DNA from: Bradyrhizobium sp. C9
Lineage (GTDB): Bacteria; Pseudomonadota; Alphaproteobacteria; Rhizobiales; Xanthobacteraceae
Assembly: GCF_002532045.1 (NCBI RefSeq)
Contig: NZ_NWTG01000002.1
Coordinates: forward strand, 434,001-498,000
Length of the DNA: 64,000 bases
Direction of reading: 5' to 3'
In this document: piece by piece, positions 47,248-55,810 of the stretch
Layout of the letters: every line of letters starts with the position of its first letter
How positions within the stretch are numbered: position 1 is the stretch's first letter
Notes under the pieces: model-generated
What the model was told of the DNA's origin: nothing
What the model saw: the letters and a program-made list of their open reading frames with translations, nothing else
The model's database searches: none
Position numbers and translations under genes: made by a program

Positions 47248-47260
47248 TTGGGGGTATGCC

Positions 47261-48685
47261 ATGGCCAGCCTGACCATCCGCAAACTCGACGACACGCTGA
47301 AGGCCTATCTCCGGCTCCGCTCCGCCAAAAACGGCCGCTCGGTCGAGGAAGAGATCCGGGTGATCCTCCGGGACCTCGCAGAGGGCGGTACGGAGCCCGC
47401 AGAGGCGCCTAGCGCAGGTTCCCTGACGGCTGCAGCCCCCGCCCCACGGGTCACCAGCGCGGCCGGCGAGCCCCGCGTGACCCTGATCATCGGCGGCGGC
47501 ATTGCGGCGTACAAGGCGCTGGATCTGATCCGGCGGCTCAAGGAGCGGCACATCCAGGTCCGCTGCGTGCTGACCAAGGCAGCCCAGCAATTCGTCACCC
47601 CGCTAGCGGCCAGCGCGCTGTCGCATGAGCGTGTCTACACCGACCTGTTCGACGCCGAGAGCGAGTTCGACGCCGGCCATATCCGGCTGGCGCGGGACTG
47701 CGACCTGATCGTGGTGGCGCCGGCGACCGCCGACCTGATGGCCAAGATGGCGCAGGGCCATGCCGACGATCTCGCCACCGCCACGCTGCTTGCGGCCAAC
47801 CGGCCGATCCTGCTGGCGCCGGCGATGAACCCCTTGATGTGGAACAATCCGGCCACCCGCCGCAACGTGCTGCAACTGCGCCGCGACGGCGTCCACACCG
47901 TTGGCCCCAACGCGGGGGAAATGGCGGAAGCCGGCGAGGCCGGGGTCGGGCGGATGGCCGAGCCGACCGAGATCGCCGCCGCCGCCGACCGCATGCTGCG
48001 GCCGCCGCAACCGCGCCCGCTCGCCGGCAAGCGCGTGCTGATCACCGCCGGCCCGACCCATGAGGCGATCGATCCGGTCCGCTACATCGCCAACCGCTCG
48101 TCCGGCAAGCAGGGCTTTGCCATTGCGGCCGCTGCGCGCGCCGCCGGCGCCGAGGTCGTGCTGGTGACCGGCCCGGTCGAGCTCGGCGATCCCGCCGGGA
48201 TCTCCATCATGCGCGTGGAGTCCGCGCGCGACATGTTGCACCGGGTCGAGGCGGCGCTGCCGGTCGACGTCGCGATTTTTGCTGCGGCGGTCGCCGACTG
48301 GCGGGTCGCCAGCGAAGGCAGCCAGAAGCTGAAGAAGACCGCAGCCGGGATGCCGCCGCTGCAACTGGTCGAGAACCCCGACATCCTCGCGACGATCTCG
48401 AAGCTGAAGGAGAAGCGGCCGCCGCTGGTGATCGGCTTTGCCGCGGAGACCGAGCACCTGATCGAGAACGCCAAGGCGAAATTCGCGCGCAAGGGCTGCG
48501 ACTGGATCGTCGCCAACGACGTCTCGCCGGCCACCGGCGTGATGGGCGGCGATCGCAACACCGTTCACCTGCTTTCGCGCGAGGGCAAGGACGTCACCGT
48601 CGATTCCTGGCCGGTCATGACCAAGGAAGAAGTCGCGAGCGCGCTGGTGTCGCGGATCGCAAGAGCCGTAGGAACCGCATCGTGA
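47261..48685 (+). CDS. coaBC: CoaBC with N-terminal FitA-like ribbon-helix-helix domain
   Basis: Bifunctional phosphopantothenoylcysteine decarboxylase/phosphopantothenate-cysteine ligase (CoA biosynthesis), 474 residues, with an extra N-terminal DNA-binding domain. Residues 1-42 ([20 protein letters not shown], then [16 protein letters not shown]) match FitA/VapB-type antitoxins. An Ala/Pro linker (43-70) follows. The decarboxylase domain has [22 protein letters not shown] (catalytic His) and [13 protein letters not shown]. The ligase domain has [14 protein letters not shown] and AAAVADWR. The substrate-clamp Cys of E. coli is not seen in [18 protein letters not shown] precedes ATG 47261; GTG 47477 would remove the extra domain but lacks that signal. 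Stop overlaps dut. Confidence 0.93.
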   Translation: MASLTIRKLDDTLKAYLRLRSAKNGRSVEEEIRVILRDLAEGGTEPAEAPSAGSLTAAAPAPRVTSAAGEPRVTLIIGGGIAAYKALDLIRRLKERHIQVRCVLTKAAQQFVTPLAASALSHERVYTDLFDAESEFDAGHIRLARDCDLIVVAPATADLMAKMAQGHADDLATATLLAANRPILLAPAMNPLMWNNPATRRNVLQLRRDGVHTVGPNAGEMAEAGEAGVGRMAEPTEIAAAADRMLRPPQPRPLAGKRVLITAGPTHEAIDPVRYIANRSSGKQGFAIAAAARAAGAEVVLVTGPVELGDPAGISIMRVESARDMLHRVEAALPVDVAIFAAAVADWRVASEGSQKLKKTAAGMPPLQLVENPDILATISKLKEKRPPLVIGFAAETEHLIENAKAKFARKGCDWIVANDVSPATGVMGGDRNTVHLLSREGKDVTVDSWPVMTKEEVASALVSRIARAVGTAS

Positions 48686-49140
48686 GCGCCATCATCAAGG
48701 TCGAAGTCCACCAATTGCCGCATGGCGCAGATCTTCTGCTGCCGATCTACCAGACCGCTGATGCCGCCGGGCTCGACCTGCTGGCCGCGGTGCCGCGGTC
48801 GGCGCCGTTGCTGCTGCTGCCGGGGCGTTACGAGATGGTTCCGACCGGGCTGACGATCGCGCTGCCGCCGGGCTATGAGGCGCAGGTGCGGCCGCGTTCC
48901 GGCCTTGCCGCCAAATACGGCGTCACGGTGCTGAACTCGCCCGGCACGATCGACGCCGACTATCGCGGCGAGATCAACGTGCTCCTGATCAATCACGGCC
49001 AGGAGGCCTTCTCGATCCGGCGCGGCGAGCGCATCGCACAGATGGTGATCGCGCCGGTCACAAGGGCCGAGCTGGTTCCAGTCGACGTGCTGTCGCCGAC
49101 CGATCGCGGCAGCGGCGGCTTCGGCTCGACCGGGCGCTAG
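48682..49140 (+). CDS. dut: dUTP diphosphatase
   Basis: Trimeric dUTPase of 152 residues that hydrolyses dUTP to dUMP and keeps uracil out of DNA. The five family motifs appear in order: AGLDLLAAV (1), [12 protein letters not shown] (2), [20 protein letters not shown] (3), RIAQMVIAP (4) and [10 protein letters not shown] (5, the flexible C-terminal arm). GTG 48682 overlaps the coaBC stop. The coaBC-dut pairing is common in proteobacteria. Confidence 0.97.
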   Translation: MSAIIKVEVHQLPHGADLLLPIYQTADAAGLDLLAAVPRSAPLLLLPGRYEMVPTGLTIALPPGYEAQVRPRSGLAAKYGVTVLNSPGTIDADYRGEINVLLINHGQEAFSIRRGERIAQMVIAPVTRAELVPVDVLSPTDRGSGGFGSTGR

Positions 49141-49453
49141 AACGCGACGAGAAGTGTGCGGCTCTCTCCGAGAGATCACGCTCCCCGCGCGAATACGGAC
49201 TCAATTCGCATAAAATCCACGTCACGCGCCGCATTTTTTCACAGCGGATTCTGCGTTCACGGTCTGGACTCTTACTCGCCGAGTCCGGTTGGGACTATTC
49301 TGGATTGATTCGAGCGCGACGGGGGTCTTCGTCGGGCTGTCGGGTCCTGCTTGGGCATGATCCCCGGACAAACGTCCAACGTTTGCCGTGAGGGAATACC
49401 GGTCTCCTGGTTTCCGGATCATGCCTTAAGGTTTGTGCGTTCTGGGGCAACAT
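49141..49453. other. dut-divL intergenic region
   Basis: 313 bp without a gene. A GGACTC/GAGTCC hairpin (near 49265-49285) lies in the middle, and a large family A repeat (49355-49424) ends 29 bp before the divL start. No CtrA-type TTAA-N7-TTAA site was seen. Confidence 0.5.
49355..49424. repeat. Long family A palindromic repeat
   Basis: GCATGATCCCCGGACAAACG at the left and GGTTTCCGGATCATGCC at the right share the family A ends, with an inner ACAAACGT/ACGTTTGC-type hairpin making this copy about 25 bp longer than the others. It lies in the divL leader. Confidence 0.8.
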
Positions 49454-51964
49454 ATGTCGGGCGTAGTCGCGGCAATGCGTCGAACCCTGCTGTCATGCAC
49501 CTCACTGGCGCGCGACGGCATGCTTGGGCTCGCCATGTCAGCATTGCTGCCGGCCCGCGCCGCGTTTGCGGCCGAAAACCTGGTGACCCAGGCGCTGTCG
49601 GATCATTTCGGCTTCAATCATCAGGAGGTTGCGGTTCTCGCGACGTCGTTCGCGCTGGTCGGTTTCTCCGCCGTCGCCGCGATCCTTTTGATGCGCACCC
49701 GCCTGCGCGCGACGCGGAACGAGGAGCTGCTGCAGTCCGAGATCACCGACCTGCAGGCGCAATCCGACCGGCTGCGCGCGCTGCTGTTCGTCGAGCCGCA
49801 GGTGCTGATCTCCTGGGCCGCCGGCGACAACCGGCCGCAGATCTCGGGCGACGTCTCGCTGGTGATGTCGCAGGAAAGCGCGCCGCAACGCATCCTCGCC
49901 TTCGGAACCTGGCTGCCGCCCGAGCCGGCGCTGCAGATGGACCACGCGGTCGACGCGCTGCGCGAGAAGGGCGAGGCGTTCCTGCTCAACCTCTCGACCT
50001 CGGCCGGCCGCGCCATCGAGGCGATGGGCCGCGCGATCGGCGGCCAGGCCATCGTGCGGATCCGCGAGCTCGGCGGCCTGCGCCGCGAGCTTGCCGAATC
50101 CAACCTGCGCTACAAGACGCTGCAGGAGGAGACCGAGCTGCTGCGCGATTTCGCCGCCGCCGCGCCATGGCCGATCTGGGCCAAGAGCCTCGAGGGCAAC
50201 CTGCGCTACGCCAACGCGGCCTATGTCCGCGCCACCGAGGGCAAGAGCGTGTCGGACGCGCTGCAGCGCAACCTCGAACTGCTCGAAAGCGACCAGCGCA
50301 CCGAACTGACCCGCGCGCTGAACGACAATGCCAATTATGCCGCGCGGCTGCCGATCGTCGTCAGCGGCGAGCGGCGGATCTACGACGTGCAGGCGCTGAA
50401 GCTAAGCGGCGGCAGCGCCGGCATCGCGATCGACGCCAGCGAGGCCGCGGCGCTGCGCGCGGCGATCGCACGGATGGTCGAAGCGCACCGGCGCACCCTC
50501 GACCAGCTCTCCTCGGGCGTCGCGGTGTTCGATGCCGACCGCCGGCTGACCTTCTACAACGAGTCCTATCGGCGGCTGTGGGGCCTCGACCAGGCCTTCC
50601 TCGACAGCAACCCCGACGATTCCAGCGTGCTCGACCGGCTGCGCGCCAACCGCAAGCTGCCCGAGCAGCCGGATTTCCGCGCCTGGAAGGCCAAGCTGCA
50701 CGAGGCCTATCGCGCGGTCGAATCCGAGACCTATACCTGGTTCCTGCCCGACGGCCGCGCCATCAGCGTCGTCACCACGCCGAACCTCGAGGGCGGCGTC
50801 ACCTATCTGTTCGACAACGTTACCGAGAGCCTCGACCTCGCGCGCCGCTACGACCGCCTGACCCGGGTGCAGCGCGAGACCCTCGACAATCTCGGCGAGG
50901 CGGTCGCGGTGTTCGGCAGCAACGGCCGCGCCGAGCTGTTCAACCCGCCGTTCGCCAAGATGTGGAAGCTGCCGGCCGATGCGCTGCAGGGCGAGCCGCA
51001 TATCGAGGCGGTGGAGGCGCTGTGCCGGCCGCTGTTCGACGACGCGCCGACCTGGCGGACGCTGCGCGAGCAGATCACCGCGATCGAGAACCGCGCCCAG
51101 GTCGCGCTCAAGCTGGAGCGCAAGGATGGCAGCGTGCTGAATTGCATGACCATCCCGCTGCCCGACGGCAAGACCTTGCTCGCCTTCCAGGACATCACCG
51201 ACACCGAGAATGTCGAGCGGGCGCTGCGCGAGCGCAACGAGGCGCTGGAAGCCGCCGACCAGATGAAGGTGGATTTCGTCCACCACGTCTCCTACGAGCT
51301 GCGCGCGCCACTCACCACCATCATCGGCTTCGCGCATTTCCTCAGCGATCCCTCGACCGGGCCGCTGACGCCGAAGCAGGCCGAGTATCTCGACTACGTC
51401 ACCAAATCGACCAACGCGCTGCTGGCGCTGACCAACAACATTCTCGATCTCGCCACCATCGACGCCGGCGCGATGAAGCTCGAGCTCGGCCCGGTCAATA
51501 TCGGCCAGGCGATCGAGGCCGCCGCCGAGGGCATCCAGGACCGACTCGCGACCGACCGCATCACGCTCAAGGTCGATATCGAGCCCAACATCGGCGCCTT
51601 CGTCGGCGACGAGCGGCGCGTGGTGCAGGTGCTCTACAATCTGCTCGCCAACGCGGTCGGCTTCTCGCCGCATGACGCCACCGTCACGATCAGCGCGCAC
51701 CGCACCGAGCACAGCGTGGTGTTTGCGGTGACCGACGCCGGACCCGGCATTCCGGCCGAAATGCGCGACAAGGTGTTCAACTGGTTCGAGAGCCATTCGC
51801 ACGGCTCGCGGCATCGCGGCGCCGGGCTCGGCCTGTCGCTGGTCCGCTCCTTTGTCGAACTGCATGGCGGACGGGTGCGTGTCGATTCGACCGTAGGCCG
51901 CGGTACGACCGTGACCTGCGACTTCCCGATCGACCAGACCGCACATCGCAACGCCGCGGAATGA
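49454..51964 (+). CDS. divL: DivL-type cell-cycle sensor (pseudo)kinase
   Basis: Multi-PAS membrane-linked histidine-kinase homologue of 836 residues. An N-terminal hydrophobic segment (EVAVLATSFALVGFSAVAAILLM) is followed by a coiled coil and several PAS modules (for example LDQLSSGVAVFDADRRLTFYNESYRRLWGLD). The H-box reads VHHVSYELRAPLTTIIGF with Tyr614 in place of the phospho-accepting His, as in Caulobacter DivL. The ATPase part keeps the N, G1 and G2 boxes (NLLANAVGFSPHD, DAGPGIP, GAGLGLSLVRSFVELHGG). In Caulobacter DivL controls CckA-CtrA signalling; that role here is inferred. ATG 49454 has GGGGC upstream; the stop overlaps tsaE-amgK. Confidence 0.92.
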   Translation: MSGVVAAMRRTLLSCTSLARDGMLGLAMSALLPARAAFAAENLVTQALSDHFGFNHQEVAVLATSFALVGFSAVAAILLMRTRLRATRNEELLQSEITDLQAQSDRLRALLFVEPQVLISWAAGDNRPQISGDVSLVMSQESAPQRILAFGTWLPPEPALQMDHAVDALREKGEAFLLNLSTSAGRAIEAMGRAIGGQAIVRIRELGGLRRELAESNLRYKTLQEETELLRDFAAAAPWPIWAKSLEGNLRYANAAYVRATEGKSVSDALQRNLELLESDQRTELTRALNDNANYAARLPIVVSGERRIYDVQALKLSGGSAGIAIDASEAAALRAAIARMVEAHRRTLDQLSSGVAVFDADRRLTFYNESYRRLWGLDQAFLDSNPDDSSVLDRLRANRKLPEQPDFRAWKAKLHEAYRAVESETYTWFLPDGRAISVVTTPNLEGGVTYLFDNVTESLDLARRYDRLTRVQRETLDNLGEAVAVFGSNGRAELFNPPFAKMWKLPADALQGEPHIEAVEALCRPLFDDAPTWRTLREQITAIENRAQVALKLERKDGSVLNCMTIPLPDGKTLLAFQDITDTENVERALRERNEALEAADQMKVDFVHHVSYELRAPLTTIIGFAHFLSDPSTGPLTPKQAEYLDYVTKSTNALLALTNNILDLATIDAGAMKLELGPVNIGQAIEAAAEGIQDRLATDRITLKVDIEPNIGAFVGDERRVVQVLYNLLANAVGFSPHDATVTISAHRTEHSVVFAVTDAGPGIPAEMRDKVFNWFESHSHGSRHRGAGLGLSLVRSFVELHGGRVRVDSTVGRGTTVTCDFPIDQTAHRNAAE

Positions 51965-53484
51965 CGGCGACCTCGACATTCTCGGTGGCGCTCGCGAACG
52001 AAACCGCCACCGCCGAGCTGATGGCCGACCTTGCGCTCCTGATCGGCGCCGGCGACGTCATCACGCTGTCGGGCGACCTCGGCGCCGGCAAGACCGCGGC
52101 CGCCCGCGCGCTGATCCGCTATCTCGCCACCGACGATACGCTGGAAGTACCGAGCCCGACCTTCACGCTCGCTCAGACTTACGAACTGCCGTCGTTTCCG
52201 CTGGTTCATGCCGACCTCTACCGCATCAACGATGCCAGCGAGCTCGAGGAAATCGGGCTGTCGCCGCTGCCCGACGACATCGTGGCGCTGATCGAGTGGC
52301 CGGAACGCGCACCCGACGCCATGCCAACTGACCGCATCGACATCGCGTTCAGCCACCGCCCGGCGCTCGGATCGGCCGCCCGCGCGGCCGAGATCACCGG
52401 CCATGGCAAGGGCGCGGCGAAGGTTGCGCGGCTCAACGAGCTGCGCCAGTTCCTCGAGCGCGGCGGCTTCCTCAACGCCCGGCGCGAGCGCATGCCGGGC
52501 GATGCCTCGACGCGCTCCTATGCGCGATTGCGCAACGACGACGGCAGCGTCATCCTGATGAACTCGCCGCGCCGCCCCGACGGCCCGGCGATCTACAACG
52601 GCAGGTCCTACAGCGCAGCGGTGCATCTCGCCGAAGACGTCAGGCCGTTCGTCGCCATCGGAAACGGCCTGCGCAAGCACGGCTTCTCCGCTCCCGCGAT
52701 CCGGCACATCGATCTCGAATCCGGCTTCCTGATCACTGAGGATCTCGGCGCCGAAGGCGTGATCGAAGGCGATCCGCCGCAGCCGATCGCCGAGCGTTAC
52801 GAGGCTGCCGTCGACATGCTGGCGGCGCTGCATCGCGAAGTGCTGCCCGACACGCTGCCGGTGACATCGGACGAGAGCTACGACATCCCGGTGTTCGATA
52901 TCGACGCCTGGCTGATCGAGATCGGGCTGATGCTGGAATGGTACCTGCCCGATCGCGGCGTGCAGCCGAGCGAGGAGCTCCGCAGCGACTTCCTCGGGAT
53001 GTGGCGCGGCCTCTTGCAGAAGCCCGCCGCGGCGCCGCAGACCTGGGTGATCCGCGACTTCCATTCGCCGAACATCATCTGGCTTGCCGAGCGCACCGGC
53101 ATCCTGCGCGTCGGCATCATCGACTTCCAGGACGCGCTGCTCGGCCCTGCGGCCTATGACGTGGTGTCGCTGCTGCAGGATGCGCGGATCGACGTGCCGG
53201 AGCAGCTCGAGCTCTCGCTCCTGACCCGCTACATCAAGGCGCGGCGCGCCACCGACGAGAGCTTCGATCCCGCAGGCTTCGCCGAGCTGTATGCGATCAT
53301 GTCGGCGCAGCGGAACACCCGCCTGCTCGGCACCTTTGCGCGGCTCAACCGCCGCGACGGCAAGCCGCAATACCTGAAGCACCAGCCGCGGATCTGGACC
53401 TACCTCGAACGGTCATTGGCCCATCCGGCACTGGCCACCTTCCGCATCTGGTACACAGCCAACGTCCCTCCCCCGGTACCGTAG
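51961..53484 (+). CDS. TsaE-AmgK fusion (t6A ATPase plus aminoglycoside-phosphotransferase-type sugar kinase)
   Basis: A 507-residue two-domain protein. Residues 1-~150 are TsaE (YjeE), the ATPase of the TsaBDE t6A complex: P-loop GDLGAGKT at 38-45, VPSPTFTLAQTYE and the LYRINDASELEEIGL motif. Residues ~160-507 are an APH-fold kinase of the AmgK type: MPGDASTRSYARL, VIRDFHSPNIIWL (catalytic Asp, Asn) and GIIDFQDALLGPAAYDVVSLLQDAR (DFG-equivalent). AmgK phosphorylates MurNAc and GlcNAc at C1 in a cell-wall recycling route; its partner MurU is encoded at 53979. ATG 51961 overlaps the divL stop. Confidence 0.9.
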   Translation: MTATSTFSVALANETATAELMADLALLIGAGDVITLSGDLGAGKTAAARALIRYLATDDTLEVPSPTFTLAQTYELPSFPLVHADLYRINDASELEEIGLSPLPDDIVALIEWPERAPDAMPTDRIDIAFSHRPALGSAARAAEITGHGKGAAKVARLNELRQFLERGGFLNARRERMPGDASTRSYARLRNDDGSVILMNSPRRPDGPAIYNGRSYSAAVHLAEDVRPFVAIGNGLRKHGFSAPAIRHIDLESGFLITEDLGAEGVIEGDPPQPIAERYEAAVDMLAALHREVLPDTLPVTSDESYDIPVFDIDAWLIEIGLMLEWYLPDRGVQPSEELRSDFLGMWRGLLQKPAAAPQTWVIRDFHSPNIIWLAERTGILRVGIIDFQDALLGPAAYDVVSLLQDARIDVPEQLELSLLTRYIKARRATDESFDPAGFAELYAIMSAQRNTRLLGTFARLNRRDGKPQYLKHQPRIWTYLERSLAHPALATFRIWYTANVPPPVP

Positions 53485-53571
53485 TTTACGGGTTATTAGC
53501 CTTGGGTCTCCTAAGGTTGCGGAGGCCGCACGTCATCCAGGGCGCGGCCGGATCGGGAGCAGGACCACACG

Positions 53572-53892
53572 ATGGGGACGGAACGACGCAAGGGCGATCG
53601 TGTCACGTTTGAGCGCGGCATAGCCGCGCACATGATGGGCATCGACGGCACCTGGCGGCGCGACTGCACCATGGAAGACGTGTCGGAGACGGGCGCCAAG
53701 CTGTCCGTCGAAGGCTCGGTGGAGGGCCTGAACCTGAAGGAGTTCTTTCTGCTGCTGTCGTCCACAGGATTGGCCTATCGCCGCTGCGAACTGGCGTGGG
53801 TCAATGGCGACCAGATCGGCGTCAACTTCCTCAAACAAGGCGACAAGAAGAAGAAAACTGCCAGGCGCGGCGCGCAGGCTGCCGACGTCTAG
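53572..53892 (+). CDS. PilZ-domain c-di-GMP-binding protein
   Basis: A stand-alone PilZ protein of 106 residues. Both c-di-GMP motifs are present: RxxxR as R6KGDR10 near the N-terminus and (D/N)xSxxG as DVSETG. A C-terminal Lys/Arg-rich tail (KKKKTARRGAQAADV) follows the beta-barrel. It should act as a cytoplasmic c-di-GMP effector; the target is unknown. It sits between amgK and murU, which could link the second messenger to envelope or cell-cycle functions. Confidence 0.88.
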   Translation: MGTERRKGDRVTFERGIAAHMMGIDGTWRRDCTMEDVSETGAKLSVEGSVEGLNLKEFFLLLSSTGLAYRRCELAWVNGDQIGVNFLKQGDKKKKTARRGAQAADV

Positions 53893-53978
53893 GCCCCGTT
53901 GCCGTCTTACGGCCGTCATGTCCCGTGACTATGGCGGATATGATTGCCGAATCGCCGTGATATGATCGGCGCCGAGAG

Positions 53979-54725
53979 ATGATGACCGAGAATATCAGGA
54001 AAATGCCCGTCACTCCCCACAAGGCTATGGTGCTCGCTGCGGGCCTCGGCGTGCGCATGCGCCCCCTGACCAACACGATGCCGAAGCCGCTGGTGAGCGT
54101 CGCCGGCCAGCCGCTGCTCGACCATGTGCTCGACAAGCTCGCCGGCGCCGGCGTCACCGAAGCGGTCGTCAACGTACATTATTTGCCCGACCAGATCATC
54201 GAGCACGTCAAGACCCGCAGCCGTCCGCGCGTGATCATCTCCGACGAGCGCGACCAGGTGCTCGGCACCGGCGGCGCGGTGGTGAAGGCGCTGCCGCTGC
54301 TCGGCGAGGCGCCGTTCTTCCATCTCAACGCCGACACGATGTGGATCGATGGCGTGCGCTCCAATCTGGCGCGGCTGGCGGAAGCCTTCGACCCGGCGCG
54401 GATGGATATCCTGCTGCTGATGGCGCCGACCGCCTCGAGCATCGGCTATAGCGGCCGCGGCGACTATTCGATGCTGCCGGACGGCGCGCTGCGCAAGCGC
54501 CGGGAAAACCAGGTGGTGCCGTTCGTCTATGCGGGCGCCGCGATCATGTCGCCTGCGCTGTTCGCCGACGCCCCTGCCGGCGAATTCTCGCTGACCAAGA
54601 TGTTCGACCGCGCCAACGAGCAGGAGCGGCTGTTCGGGCTGCGCCTCGACGGCGTCTGGATGCATGTCGGGACCCCCGACGCGATCCAGGCCGCGGAAGA
54701 CGCTTTCCTGGAAAGCGTCGCGTAG
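53979..54725 (+). CDS. murU: MurU-type nucleotidyltransferase (MurNAc-1-P uridylyltransferase)
   Basis: A nucleotidyltransferase of 248 residues with the sugar-phosphate signature MVLAAGLGVRMRPLTNTMPKPLVSVAGQPLLDHVL and the metal-binding NADTMWID. It resembles MurU, which makes UDP-MurNAc from MurNAc-1-phosphate produced by AmgK, and the AmgK-type domain is encoded just upstream, supporting a peptidoglycan-recycling role. Starts at ATG 53979, 53982 and 54003 are possible; GAGAG precedes the first. Convergent with the DUF2891 gene. Confidence 0.88.
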   Translation: MMTENIRKMPVTPHKAMVLAAGLGVRMRPLTNTMPKPLVSVAGQPLLDHVLDKLAGAGVTEAVVNVHYLPDQIIEHVKTRSRPRVIISDERDQVLGTGGAVVKALPLLGEAPFFHLNADTMWIDGVRSNLARLAEAFDPARMDILLLMAPTASSIGYSGRGDYSMLPDGALRKRRENQVVPFVYAGAAIMSPALFADAPAGEFSLTKMFDRANEQERLFGLRLDGVWMHVGTPDAIQAAEDAFLESVA

Positions 54726-54776
54726 CGCGTTTTCGTGCGAAGCGGATTCCGGTTCGCATGAAGAAAACGCGTCAAA
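54725..54776. repeat. Family B palindromic repeat
   Basis: GCGCGTTTTCGTGCGAAGCGG, then ATTCCGGTTCGC, then GAAGAAAACGCGTC. The CGCGTTTTC/GAAAACGCG ends are perfect inverted partners. It lies between the convergent murU and DUF2891 genes and could act as a bidirectional terminator. Confidence 0.82.
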
Positions 54777-54796
54777 ACTAAAGCCTGGCGCCGCCC

Positions 54797-55810
54797 TCAG
54801 CCTTCGGCGTCGATGGCGAGCACCGCAAAGCTCGCGAGCCAGTGTTCGCCCATATAGTCGCTGGCGATATGCGGCAGGCCGGCGTCAAGATGATCTCGAG
54901 CAGCATCCAGCAGGATCGGGCGACGCACATCCGCTTCCGGCAACGCGCCGGCCAGCGCGCGCCAGCACCATGCCCGGCTGAGATTGAGTCCATCGAGATG
55001 CGCGAGCTTGCCGTCGGTGCGATCGGTGACCGTCGCGGGCCGGAACAAGGTTGTCGGTTCGTGCTGCGCGAGGTGCGGCAGGAAACGATCGAACCAGGGC
55101 AGGAAGTCGCGGGGCGACAGCAGCCGGCGCATGCATTCGGCTTCGATCAGCGCCGACGACTGGAAATCATCGCCGCTCGGCTCACCCCAGGCGGGGCAAT
55201 CCTGATCGGCGCCGTACCAGCGCAGCGCCGTCTCCTGCAGCAGCGCGCCGAGCGCATTATCGTGTGTCGCGGTCGCGTAGTCGGCGGCCATGCGAAGCCC
55301 GAACGCGGTGTTGAAATGCGTGCCGACCCGCACCGGATAGGTGGCAAGCGGCAGGAAATCGCGGAAGCGCTGCGCGAAGATTTGGGCCAGCGGCGCAATC
55401 TGCTCGCGCCAGCGCATCTCGTCCAGCGCAGCGAGCTCCGCGGCAAGCTTCAACAGCCAGCCCCAGCCGTAAGGCCGCTTGAAGCCGCGCGCCGTCGGGG
55501 CGCCGAGATAGTCGCATTCGGCCGCGATCTTCTCCGTGACGAACTGCGCGTCGAACAGAGCGCGGATGTCGTCCGCCACTTCGGAGGCCGGATAACGGCG
55601 CAACAGCCGGGCGAGCATCCAGGTGCTGTGGACGCAGGAGTGCCAGTCGTAGCTGCCGAAGAACACTGGATGCAGCTCGCGCGGCGTGCGTGCATCCTGC
55701 GGCCCGGCCAACACGTGATCCGGCTTGTTCGGATATTCGCGCGTAACGTGGCCGAGCGCGATGCGGGCGAAGCGGACGGCGAGGTCCTCGGTCAGGGTGG
55801 TCTCGCTCAT
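54797..55810 (-). CDS. DUF2891 family protein
   Basis: A 337-residue, soluble, probably all-helical protein matching DUF2891 (alpha/alpha-barrel-like, ...ELHPVFFGSYDWHSCVHSTWMLARLLRRYP..., GWGWLLKLAAEL, YPVRVGTHFNTAFGLRMAADYA). The conserved His and Trp-rich segments recall six-hairpin enzymes, but catalytic function is unproven. AGGAGAAAGCC precedes ATG 55810, and the start overlaps the upstream transporter stop (ATGA), so the two are translationally coupled. Confidence 0.85.
   Translation of the reverse strand: MSETTLTEDLAVRFARIALGHVTREYPNKPDHVLAGPQDARTPRELHPVFFGSYDWHSCVHSTWMLARLLRRYPASEVADDIRALFDAQFVTEKIAAECDYLGAPTARGFKRPYGWGWLLKLAAELAALDEMRWREQIAPLAQIFAQRFRDFLPLATYPVRVGTHFNTAFGLRMAADYATATHDNALGALLQETALRWYGADQDCPAWGEPSGDDFQSSALIEAECMRRLLSPRDFLPWFDRFLPHLAQHEPTTLFRPATVTDRTDGKLAHLDGLNLSRAWCWRALAGALPEADVRRPILLDAARDHLDAGLPHIASDYMGEHWLASFAVLAIDAEG

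Noticed and set aside
47261..47400. A separate antitoxin gene upstream of coaBC, with a toxin
   Set aside because: The RHH codons run in frame into CoaBC without a stop, and no PIN-domain or other toxin gene lies next to it.
49351..51675. A 774-codon plus-strand frame overlapping divL
   Set aside because: It is Arg/Ala-rich out-of-frame translation of divL, which has clear kinase motifs in its own frame.
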